From Qipengyuania_C sp046254955 (lineage in GTDB: Bacteria; Pseudomonadota; Alphaproteobacteria; Sphingomonadales; Sphingomonadaceae), in the NCBI RefSeq assembly GCF_046254955.1, contig NZ_JBJXRG010000001.1:620001-684000 (forward strand): a stretch of 64,000 nt of DNA. The letters run 5' to 3'. The notes beneath the pieces are model-generated. The model was not told the DNA's origin. It searched no databases and worked only from the letters and a program-made list of their open reading frames with translations. The stretch's first letter is position 1; each line of letters starts with the position of its first letter. Made by a program: the position numbers and the translations under genes. This document shows, piece after piece, positions 32,954 to 39,367 of this stretch.

Positions 32954-33454
32954 ATGCTCTTCCACAACGGAAAATTCGGCTTCGTTCTGAAGGAACAATA
33001 GCAAAGATTCCAGATTGTCTTCCGAATGTCTCGTGAAGCCGTAATGCATGGCGAGAGGAGCCAAAAGGAACACTGAAATGAACAGCAGCGGAGGGCCGCC
33101 CGCGGTTTGCGAAAACAGGCCCCCAGAAGCCAAGAACATGCATGCCAAAAAAAGATACCAAAAGCCGAAGAATACATAAGCAAAAGCCGGAGCTCGAAAA
33201 TTGACAAAGAGTTCGCAGGATCCGAGTGCATTATGTAATCGCCCGGCTAGAATCGGCTTTGCATTGTAATCAATAAGCCAAAAGTCAGTGTAGCTCAGTC
33301 GTAGATGTTCTCCCCAGACGCGGCCCCGTACTCCTGACCTGAATGGCCAGAACGGTGGTCCACTCGCAGCATTGATTCGCCGCTTTGCTTCCTCCTTGGA
33401 TAGAGGCGAACGCAACAACAGACGTCGCCCCCTGAAATAGTCGATCAAATTCAT
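32915..33454 (-). CDS. Hypothetical membrane protein inserted on the opposite strand of the GTA cluster
   Basis: 179 aa, no named family recognised. It begins MNLIDYFRGRRLLLRSPLSK with a polar N-terminal domain of about 85 residues, then two hydrophobic segments (about 90-113, YVFFGFWYLFLACMFLASGG, and 122-140, LLFISVFLLAPLAMHYGF), then a short acidic tail. It points against all GTA genes and overlaps the terminase 3' end by 39 bp. Two 60-nt lines counted inside it (33001 and 33181) are 50% and 45% G+C, against 67% in the terminase line at 32761, so it looks like a later acquisition. The portal gene starts 50 bp after its start. Confidence 0.7.
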   Translation of the reverse strand: MNLIDYFRGRRLLLRSPLSKEEAKRRINAASGPPFWPFRSGVRGRVWGEHLRLSYTDFWLIDYNAKPILAGRLHNALGSCELFVNFRAPAFAYVFFGFWYLFLACMFLASGGLFSQTAGGPPLLFISVFLLAPLAMHYGFTRHSEDNLESLLLFLQNEAEFSVVEEHSNLPDFGSSGFR

Positions 33455-33504
33455 CAGTTACTCATCGCCGAGTAGCCTGGTGCTGACAAGACAAAGGAAA
33501 CCCC

Positions 33505-34659
33505 ATGTCCTTCCTCACCACTATTGCTTCCGCCTTCAAGGGCGGGGGCGAAGGTCGTGTGCCCCTGGCGCGCGGCTATATCTCCCCCTGGGCGACCGCC
33601 TTCGGCTCCAGCTCCGGCCAGCGTAGCTTCCATTACACGAACGCAGTGCAGGAGAGCTTTATCGCCAACCCGATCGCGCAGCGCGCGGTGCGGATCGTCT
33701 CCGAAGGCGTTGGCAGCGCGCCGATCGCCGCTTCCGATTCGGCCATGGCGCAGCTGATCGAAAACAGCTGCAACGGGCAATCGCTGCTCGAAACGCTTGC
33801 CGCTCAATTGCTGCTGCACGGCAATGCCTATGTCCAGATCGTCAAGGACGGCGCGGGCCGCCCGGTCGACCTATTTGCGCTGCGGCCCGAGCGGCTGAGC
33901 GTGATTGCGGGTGAGGATGGCTGGCCCTCCGGCTATCGCTACAAGCTTGCCGAGCGCACGCTCACCCTGCCGCTCGAGGACGAAGACGGATGGCCCAACG
34001 TCATCCATATCCGCGCGCTCAATCCAGCAGACGATCATTACGGCGCGGGCTGCCTTGCTGCGGCCGAACAGGCGGTGGCGATCCACAATGCTGCCAGCTT
34101 GTGGAACCGGGCGCTGCTGGAGAACGCCGCGCGGCCTTCTGGCGCGCTGGTTTACGATACGCCCGATGCGGCTGGCCTGACCGCCGATCAGTTCGACCGG
34201 CTCAAGCAGGAACTCGTCGAAGCATTTTCGGGCGAAGGCAATGCCGGGCGCCCGATGCTGCTCGAAGGCGGGCTCAAGTGGCAATCGATGTCGCTGAGCC
34301 CAGCGGATATGGATTTTGCGACGCTCAAGGCGGCGGCGGCGCGCGACATCGCGCTCGCTTTCGGTGTGCCGCCGATGCTGCTCGGCCTGCCGGGGGACAA
34401 TACCTACGCCAATTATCGCGAGGCCAATCGCGCACTGTGGCGGCTGACCTTGCTGCCGATGGCGGGCAAGCTCCTGCGCGGCCTGCAGGACGGGCTGGGG
34501 CCATGGTTCGCCGATGCGAAATTGGCAGTCGATCTCGATGGCGTGCCGGCGCTTTCGGAGGACCGCGAGAAGCTGTGGTCGCGCGTCGCTGCGGCCGATT
34601 TCCTTTCCGATCAGGAGAAACGTGCGATGCTCGGTATGGATGAAAGGATTGCTCCATGA
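33505..34659 (+). CDS. GTA portal protein (g3)
   Basis: 384 aa HK97-type portal that forms the dodecameric DNA channel at one capsid vertex. Characteristic segments are QSLLETLAAQLLLHGNAYVQI, DHYGAGCLAAAEQAVAIHN and AFGVPPMLLGLPGDNTYANY, the last being the hallmark near the C-terminal third. The SD AGGAAAC and ATG at 33505 fit. The stop overlaps the DUF6127 start (ATGA). Its upstream neighbour is the inserted reverse-strand gene, so terminase and portal are no longer adjacent. Confidence 0.92.
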   Translation: MSFLTTIASAFKGGGEGRVPLARGYISPWATAFGSSSGQRSFHYTNAVQESFIANPIAQRAVRIVSEGVGSAPIAASDSAMAQLIENSCNGQSLLETLAAQLLLHGNAYVQIVKDGAGRPVDLFALRPERLSVIAGEDGWPSGYRYKLAERTLTLPLEDEDGWPNVIHIRALNPADDHYGAGCLAAAEQAVAIHNAASLWNRALLENAARPSGALVYDTPDAAGLTADQFDRLKQELVEAFSGEGNAGRPMLLEGGLKWQSMSLSPADMDFATLKAAAARDIALAFGVPPMLLGLPGDNTYANYREANRALWRLTLLPMAGKLLRGLQDGLGPWFADAKLAVDLDGVPALSEDREKLWSRVAAADFLSDQEKRAMLGMDERIAP

Positions 34660-34964
34660 CACGCGAAGACATGCTCGCGCGGTTGATCGCGCAGGCCGCC
34701 AGCGAGGGCAGCGACCTCGTGACATTACGCGCGGTTGTCGAGGAGAGTTCAGAGCTCGGCGCGCGCCGTGTACTCGAACGCCTCGGCCTGTCCGACGACG
34801 GCGCACATGACGATATCGACGAGCTGCGCGAACTGCTCCAGGCCTGGCGCGATGCCAAGGCGAGCGCGTGGAAGGCGGCGGTCGAATGGATCGTGCGCGG
34901 GATCTTTGCACTGCTGCTGGTGGGCATCGCCTACCGGCTCGGCGTGACGGAGCTGGTGCGATGA
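34656..34964 (+). CDS. DUF6127 family protein (between portal and protease)
   Basis: 102 aa protein of the small DUF6127 family seen in sphingomonad GTA clusters. The N-terminal about 60 residues are a charged helix bundle (DMLARLIAQAASEGSDLVTL and RVLERLGLSDDGAHDDIDEL); the C-terminus has one transmembrane helix (IVRGIFALLLVGIAYRLGV). It overlaps portal and protease by 4 bp on each side, so it is translated with them. A membrane anchor is unusual for a capsid component; it could tether assembling heads to the membrane, but this is inference. Confidence 0.75.
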   Translation: MTREDMLARLIAQAASEGSDLVTLRAVVEESSELGARRVLERLGLSDDGAHDDIDELRELLQAWRDAKASAWKAAVEWIVRGIFALLLVGIAYRLGVTELVR

Positions 34965-35350
34965 AGTTTGCCGGCTACGCCGCGATCTTCGGCCAGGCCG
35001 ACGGCGCGAAGGACACCATCCTGCCCGGCGCATTCCGCCGCACGCTGGCCGAACGCAAGGCTCCGCTGCCGCTCTATTGGCAGCATCGCCCCGAGCTTCG
35101 CATCGGCTGGATCAAACGCATTTCCGAAGACGAGCGCGGCCTGCGCGTGATCGCCTCGATCGACAATCCCGACAGCCGCGCCGCCGCCATGCTGACCCGC
35201 CGCGCGCTCGACGGGCTCAGCTTCGGCTACCGCGCGCGCGCATTCCGTAACCTGCCCGGCGGTCGCGAGCTGGCCGATATCGACCTGTTCGAGGTGAGCC
35301 TCGTTTCGCACCCGCTGCAAGATTCTGCCCGCGTCCATCTGATCAGGTAA
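34961..35350 (+). CDS. GTA prohead protease (g4)
   Basis: 129 aa HK97-family maturation protease (Herpesvirus-type serine protease fold). KFAGYAAIFGQADGAKDTIL is the N-terminal signature; the catalytic His is in LYWQHRPELRIGW and the Ser in LDGLSFGYRA. DLFEVSLVSHPLQ is the conserved end. It would cleave the capsid N-terminal scaffold region. The start at 34961 overlaps the DUF6127 stop (ATGA); the frame open from 34868 is its shadow. A terminator-like hairpin follows. Confidence 0.9.
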   Translation: MKFAGYAAIFGQADGAKDTILPGAFRRTLAERKAPLPLYWQHRPELRIGWIKRISEDERGLRVIASIDNPDSRAAAMLTRRALDGLSFGYRARAFRNLPGGRELADIDLFEVSLVSHPLQDSARVHLIR

Positions 35351-35381
35351 CCTGATCCCTTCCCAATCCTATTCCCCCACG

Positions 35382-35402
35382 CCGCCTTTCGGGCGGTTTT
35401 TT
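35382..35402 (+). terminator. Terminator-like hairpin between protease and capsid genes
   Basis: CCGCC (35382-35386) and GGCGG (35392-35396) around TTTCG, followed by six T's (35397-35402). A short but classical intrinsic terminator inside the GTA operon, ending 38 nt before the capsid ATG. It may only partly stop transcription. Confidence 0.6.
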
Positions 35403-35440
35403 AGTGCCCAAAGCCCAACCCCAAGAAAGGCCCCTGCCCC

Positions 35441-36604
35441 ATGGATATCACTATTCCCACCCAGACGCTCGCCGGAGAAACGCCTCCTGCGCACCAGCTT
35501 GAAGCGAGCTTCGATATCGTCGCCCGTCAGGACAAGACCGAAACCGATGTCATGGCTCTGCGCAGCGATGTCGACGACGTGAAAGCGCGGGTCGACCGGA
35601 TTGGCCGCGCTGCCACTCGCCCGCCGCTCGAAGGCGCGCCGGACAGCGCTGAAGTCAAAGGTTTCGTCGATGGCTACTTGCGCAACGGACGCGAAACCGA
35701 GATCAAGTCGATCAGCGGAGCAGTCCCGGCCGATGGCGGCTATGCGGTCCCGCGCGAGATCGACGCGATGATCGCGCGCGAGCTGGCCGAAATCAGCCCG
35801 ATCCGCTCGATCGCGCAGGTCGTGCAAACCGGCACTGCCGGTTATCGCAAGCTCATCGCCACCGGCGGCACCGCGTCTGGCTGGGTATCCGAAACTGCGG
35901 GTCGCCCTGAAACAGATACGCCCAGCTTCGCCGAAATCGCCCCGCCGACGGGTGAGCTCTATGCCAATCCGGCGGCATCGCAGGCCATGCTCGACGATGC
36001 CGCGTTCGACCTCGAAAGCTGGCTCGCGAGCGAGATCGCGATGGAGTTCGCCCGCGCTGAAGGTGCGGCGTTTGTTGGCGGTAGCGGATTCGACCAGCCG
36101 GAAGGCTTCCTCTCGGCACCCGTCTCGACGCTCGATGATGGCGCACGTGCATTCGGCTCGCTGCAATATGTCGGATCGGGTGATGCGGTAGGCTTCGGAC
36201 CCGATCCCGATGCCAAGCTGATCGACCTCGTCCACACGATGAAGGCCGGGCACCGCCAAGGCGCAAGCTTCGTGATGAACTCGGCAACACTCGCTGAAGT
36301 GCGCAAGCTCAAGACCGCGGATGGTGCATTCCTGTGGCAGCCCGGCCTCGTCGAAGGTCAGCCCGATCGCCTACTTGGCTATCCGGTGATCGAGGCCGAG
36401 GACATGCCCGATATTGCCGCGGACGCGTTCCCAATCGCTTTCGGCAATTTCCGCCACGGCTACCTAATTGCCGAACGCTCGGCGACGCAGATCCTGCGCG
36501 ATCCGTTCACCAATAAGCCGTTCGTCCACTTCTACGCGACCAAGCGTGTGGGCGGACAAGTGCTCGATAGCGCGGCGATCAAGCTGCTGCGCATCGAAGC
36601 GTAG
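35441..36604 (+). CDS. GTA major capsid protein, HK97 fold (g5)
   Basis: 387 aa capsid subunit. The first about 95 residues are helical and charged (DVMALRSDVDDVKARVDRIG), acting as the scaffold that the protease removes; the mature part begins near SGAVPADGGYAVPREIDAMI and continues through the P-domain and A-domain (FVMNSATLAEVRKLK, GYPVIEAEDMPDIA). Length matches GTA capsids. It has its own ribosome-binding region and is bordered by hairpins on both sides, which may set its higher expression. Confidence 0.93.
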   Translation: MDITIPTQTLAGETPPAHQLEASFDIVARQDKTETDVMALRSDVDDVKARVDRIGRAATRPPLEGAPDSAEVKGFVDGYLRNGRETEIKSISGAVPADGGYAVPREIDAMIARELAEISPIRSIAQVVQTGTAGYRKLIATGGTASGWVSETAGRPETDTPSFAEIAPPTGELYANPAASQAMLDDAAFDLESWLASEIAMEFARAEGAAFVGGSGFDQPEGFLSAPVSTLDDGARAFGSLQYVGSGDAVGFGPDPDAKLIDLVHTMKAGHRQGASFVMNSATLAEVRKLKTADGAFLWQPGLVEGQPDRLLGYPVIEAEDMPDIAADAFPIAFGNFRHGYLIAERSATQILRDPFTNKPFVHFYATKRVGGQVLDSAAIKLLRIEA

Positions 36605-36607
36605 TTT

Positions 36608-36651
36608 GTCTGGCCTCAGGCTCGGTTTCTCCGGCGCCTGAGTAGCCAGAC
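36608..36651 (+). promoter_or_regulatory. Long hairpin directly after the capsid stop codon
   Basis: GTCTGGC + CTCAGGC (36608-36621) pair with GCCTGAG (36636-36642) and GCCAGAC (36645-36651), a 14-bp stem interrupted by a 2-nt bulge, with CGG/CCG pairing in the loop. It starts 3 nt after the capsid stop (36602-36604). No T-run follows directly, so it resembles a 3' mRNA-stabilising or processing structure more than a terminator. Confidence 0.5.
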
Positions 36652-36660
36652 ACCCCTCGC

Positions 36661-36739
36661 GCCCGCGTTGTCGCCGCTGCCGGCTCGTCCCCTGGCTGGC
36701 AGGCCCTCCCCCGGCAGGCAGCGCGGGCGCACCCTTTTT
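36661..36739 (+). terminator. GC-rich structured terminator candidate before g6
   Basis: GCCCGCG (36661-36667) can pair with CGCGGGC (36722-36728), and CGCTGCC (36675-36681) with GGCAGCG (36717-36723); the two overlap by two bases and so compete in part. A run of five T's follows (36735-36739). Together with the hairpin upstream it makes the 157-bp capsid-g6 gap the longest and most structured inside the cluster. Confidence 0.4.
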
Positions 36740-36761
36740 CTCTAGCTAACGGGAGACCGCC

Positions 36762-37304
36762 ATGAAGCGGGCTATCGTCGTGCCTGCCCCGATGCCGGTG
36801 GCGGCCCGAGAAGAACTCAAGCGCTGGCTATCGATTTCCAGCGACAATGAAGACGCGCTGATGGAAACGCTGCTGCGATCGAGCTTCGACCTGTGCGAAG
36901 CTTTCACCTGGGCGATGCCACTGGAGCAGACTTGCGAAGAGCATGTTCCGGCGAGCACCAGCTGGCAGGCGCTCAGTGCGCGGCCGGTGATCTCTGCAAC
37001 GTTGCTGGTGGCGATCCCCAACCAAGGTTCAGCGCAGGTGCTCGCGTCCGACGACTACGAGCTTGATATCGATGCCGACCAGATCGGGCGCGTGCGCATG
37101 ATCACGCAAGGCTCGGCGCGGCGGCTCCAGGTGCAATATGTCGCGGGCCTCGCGAGCAACTGGGACGCGGTACCTGATGGCATTCGCCAAGGCATCATCC
37201 GGCTCGCGGCGCATCACTATCGCGAGCGCGATGGCGCGGGCGCGACGCCGCCCGCATCAGTCGCAGCCTTGTGGCGACCCTGGCGACGACTGCGGCTGGT
37301 ATGA
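36762..37304 (+). CDS. GTA head-tail connector (g6, gp6/phiE125 gp8-like)
   Basis: 180 aa connector protein that attaches below the portal. EELKRWLSISSDNEDALMET and LLRSSFDLCEAF at the N-terminus are the signature of the phage connector/adaptor family; the C-terminus ends IRLAAHHYRERDG. The start ATG at 36762 is preceded by GGGAGA. It overlaps the next small gene by 4 bp (ATGA). Confidence 0.85.
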   Translation: MKRAIVVPAPMPVAAREELKRWLSISSDNEDALMETLLRSSFDLCEAFTWAMPLEQTCEEHVPASTSWQALSARPVISATLLVAIPNQGSAQVLASDDYELDIDADQIGRVRMITQGSARRLQVQYVAGLASNWDAVPDGIRQGIIRLAAHHYRERDGAGATPPASVAALWRPWRRLRLV

Positions 37305-37465
37305 TTGAAGCACGTGCCAAGTCGAGTGGCCTGACCGCGCGGCTTACCGATAAGGCCGAACAGATTGCCCGCGCGGTGACGCAAAACCGCATCCGCCGAT
37401 TGGCATCTGATCCCTCCCGCTGGCGCACCCCTTCGCTCCTTTGGCCGTTGTTCACGAAAGACTAA
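37301..37465 (+). CDS. 54-aa protein at the head-closure (g7) position
   Basis: 54 aa, beginning MIEARAKSSGLTARLTDKAE and ending LLWPLFTKD; basic, mostly helical in character. It overlaps the connector gene by 4 bp and ends 3 bp before the DUF3168 gene, so it is surely translated as part of the operon. In R. capsulatus this position holds a stopper/head-closure protein of roughly twice the length; no clear resemblance can be seen, so it may be a reduced form or an unrelated replacement. Confidence 0.65.
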   Translation: MIEARAKSSGLTARLTDKAEQIARAVTQNRIRRLASDPSRWRTPSLLWPLFTKD

Positions 37466-37468
37466 CCC

Positions 37469-37864
37469 ATGGAAATTGCCTTGCGCGCGGCGCTGGTCGG
37501 CTGGCTTGGCCAGGATCCAGCGCTCAGCCCACTCAACGCAATCGCGGAAGAAAGCCAGGTGCGCGCCAGCCCACCGTGGCTCGGCATCGCTGCCAGCGCG
37601 AGCCGCGATTTCAGCCACAAGACCGGTTCAGGCCGTGAGGTGCGCGTCGCGCTCGAACTGCAAAGCCGCGGTGATGATATTGCAACCGACGGGGCCCTGG
37701 TTTCGGCGATCGACAAGCGCGTCGCCGCGCTGCCAGCCGCCCAATCGGGCTTCACGATTGCTTCTCTCACCTTCCTGCGCGGACGCGCCGAACGCCGCGA
37801 AGACAACCTGCGCGCGACGTTGCTCGAATACCGTTTCCGCCTGATCGAAAATCCAACGGAGTAA
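37469..37864 (+). CDS. GTA tail terminator, DUF3168 (g8)
   Basis: 131 aa protein of the DUF3168 family, which forms the ring ending the tail tube at the head side. Typical sequence: ALRAALVGWLGQDPAL at the N-terminus, WLGIAASASRDFSHKTGSGR, and the C-terminal RATLLEYRFRLIENP. It is 6 bp from the tail-tube gene. Identification rests on sequence and position together. Confidence 0.85.
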   Translation: MEIALRAALVGWLGQDPALSPLNAIAEESQVRASPPWLGIAASASRDFSHKTGSGREVRVALELQSRGDDIATDGALVSAIDKRVAALPAAQSGFTIASLTFLRGRAERREDNLRATLLEYRFRLIENPTE

Positions 37865-37870
37865 TAACCC

Positions 37871-38278
37871 ATGACAGCCCAGAAAGGCTCTGCCTTCCTC
37901 CTCAAGATCGGCGATGGCGGATCCCCGCCCGGATACGAAACCGTCGCTGGCCTTCGCACCACGCAGATGTCCATCAATGGCGACACCGTAGTCGTGACGA
38001 GCAAGGACTCGGGCGGCTGGCGCGACCTGCTTTCAGGTGCCGGAACGCGTTCGGTTTCGGTCAGCGCATCGGGCATCTTCCTCGGCTCGAACGCGGAAAG
38101 CGCAGTTCGCGCCCATGCATTGGCCGGGACAATCGATGACTACGAGCTCTCCTTTGAAGGCGGCGAGAAAATGCAGGGCAAGTTTCTTGTCCAGCGGCTC
38201 GACTACGCCGGCGATTTCAATGGGGAGCGCAATTACACGCTGCAGCTCGAAAGCTCCGGCGCAGTGGTGCCTGCTTGA
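37871..38278 (+). CDS. GTA major tail protein (g9)
   Basis: 135 aa tail-tube subunit. MTAQKGSAFLLKIGDGGSPP, the segment VAGLRTTQMSINGDTVVVTS and the C-terminal DFNGERNYTLQLESSG are the classical signature of the phage major tail protein family (TP901-1/GTA type). It would polymerise into the tail tube around the tape measure. The stop overlaps the start of the chaperone gene (TGATG). Confidence 0.9.
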   Translation: MTAQKGSAFLLKIGDGGSPPGYETVAGLRTTQMSINGDTVVVTSKDSGGWRDLLSGAGTRSVSVSASGIFLGSNAESAVRAHALAGTIDDYELSFEGGEKMQGKFLVQRLDYAGDFNGERNYTLQLESSGAVVPA

Positions 38279-38592
38279 TGAGCTCGATGGTGAACAAATT
38301 GCGCGGCGAAGCAACGCTCGAAATCAACGGCACAAGTTATCTCCTGCGCCCGACTTTCGAGGCGCTGGTTCTGGCCGAGGAAGAACTCGGCCCGCTCTTT
38401 GCGCTGGTCGAGCGCGCGGGCGAAGGCCGCTTGAAGCTCTCTGAAATGGCGAGCCTGTTCTGGTTCTGCCTCGCCGAGCGCGAAAGCGTTTCACGCGAAG
38501 CCGTGGGACAGGCGGTTGCCGCACAGGGTCTGGCGCAATGCGCCAAGCCGCTGCGCACGCTGCTTGGCCAGATATTGCAGGGCAACGGATAG
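38278..38592 (+). CDS. GTA tail assembly chaperone (g10, GTA_TAC family)
   Basis: 104 aa. NKLRGEATLEINGTSYLLRP and FEALVLAEEELGPLFALVER are typical of the GTA tail-assembly-chaperone family, which coats the tape measure before tube assembly. The ATG at 38278 overlaps the tail-protein stop by one base. The following small gene completes the usual two-chaperone pair seen before tape-measure genes. Confidence 0.85.
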   Translation: MSSMVNKLRGEATLEINGTSYLLRPTFEALVLAEEELGPLFALVERAGEGRLKLSEMASLFWFCLAERESVSREAVGQAVAAQGLAQCAKPLRTLLGQILQGNG

Positions 38593-38598
38593 GGGCGG

Positions 38599-38793
38599 GT
38601 GAGCGACACCTTCGCCAACTCCGCCAGACGCCTCGCCGGAATTGCCGCAAGACTGCTCGGCTGGAGGCCGAACGATTTCTGGAATGCCACCCCGGCCGAA
38701 CTGGCTCTGGCCCTCGACACCCCCGCTACCGAGGGCACCCCGCCCAGCCGTAGCGAAATCGAACAATTGATCGAAAGCGACCGCCATGGATGA
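38599..38793 (+). CDS. Second phage tail assembly chaperone-like protein (rcc01693 type)
   Basis: 64 aa. RLLGWRPNDFWNATPAELAL is the conserved core of the small TAC family found between g10 and the tape measure in GTAs. The start is GTG at 38599. In many tailed phages the second chaperone is made by a frameshift, but here it has its own start and stop, separated by 6 bp from the first. The 3' end overlaps the tape-measure start by 8 bp. Confidence 0.78.
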   Translation: MSDTFANSARRLAGIAARLLGWRPNDFWNATPAELALALDTPATEGTPPSRSEIEQLIESDRHG

Positions 38794-39358
38794 TGAAATC
38801 GACGAACTGCTGGTCGAAGTGCGCGCATCGACGCAAGGCTTCGCGGCAGACGTGCAGCAAATGCGCTCGTCGCTCGATGCCAATTTGATCGACGGCTTTG
38901 CCAAGGCTGGCAATGTACTCGAGCGCGGCCTGCTCTCCGCCATCCGGCGCGGCAGCCTTGGCTTCGAGGATTTGAAACGCGTGGCTTTCAACGCGATCGA
39001 CCAGATCGCTAGCCAAGCGCTGCAATCGGGTCTGGGCGCGCTGTTCGGCCCGTCCGGCGGCGGAGGTCTCGGCAATATATTCGGCGGGCTGGTCGGATCG
39101 CTGTTTGGCCTGCCTGGGCGCGCGACGGGCGGACCGGTCTCCCCCTTGCGGCCCTACGTGGTCGGCGAACGCGGTCCGGAACTGTTTGTCCCCACCAGCG
39201 CAGGCCGGGTCGAATCGCATGACGCCATTCGCCAGCGCCCGGGCGATGTGCGCGTTGCAATCAACCTTGCCGCACCGCGAGGCACAGCAGCCCCGGTCGC
39301 ACTGCAGCGTTCGGCCAAGCAGGTCGCATCTGCTGTTCGCAGATCGCTGAGTATCTAG
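38786..39358 (+). CDS. GTA tape measure protein (g11)
   Basis: 190 aa, very short for a tape measure, as in GTAs where the tail is short. The N-terminal half is helical (ASTQGFAADVQQMRSSLDAN), the middle is Gly-rich and hydrophobic (FGPSGGGGLGNIFGGLVGSL), and the C-terminal half RATGGPVSPLRPYVVGERGP followed by ELFVPTSAGRV is the conserved end of phage lambda-type tail tape measure proteins. Overlaps the chaperone gene by 8 bp. Confidence 0.85.
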   Translation: MDDEIDELLVEVRASTQGFAADVQQMRSSLDANLIDGFAKAGNVLERGLLSAIRRGSLGFEDLKRVAFNAIDQIASQALQSGLGALFGPSGGGGLGNIFGGLVGSLFGLPGRATGGPVSPLRPYVVGERGPELFVPTSAGRVESHDAIRQRPGDVRVAINLAAPRGTAAPVALQRSAKQVASAVRRSLSI

Positions 39359-39367
39359 GAAACGCAC

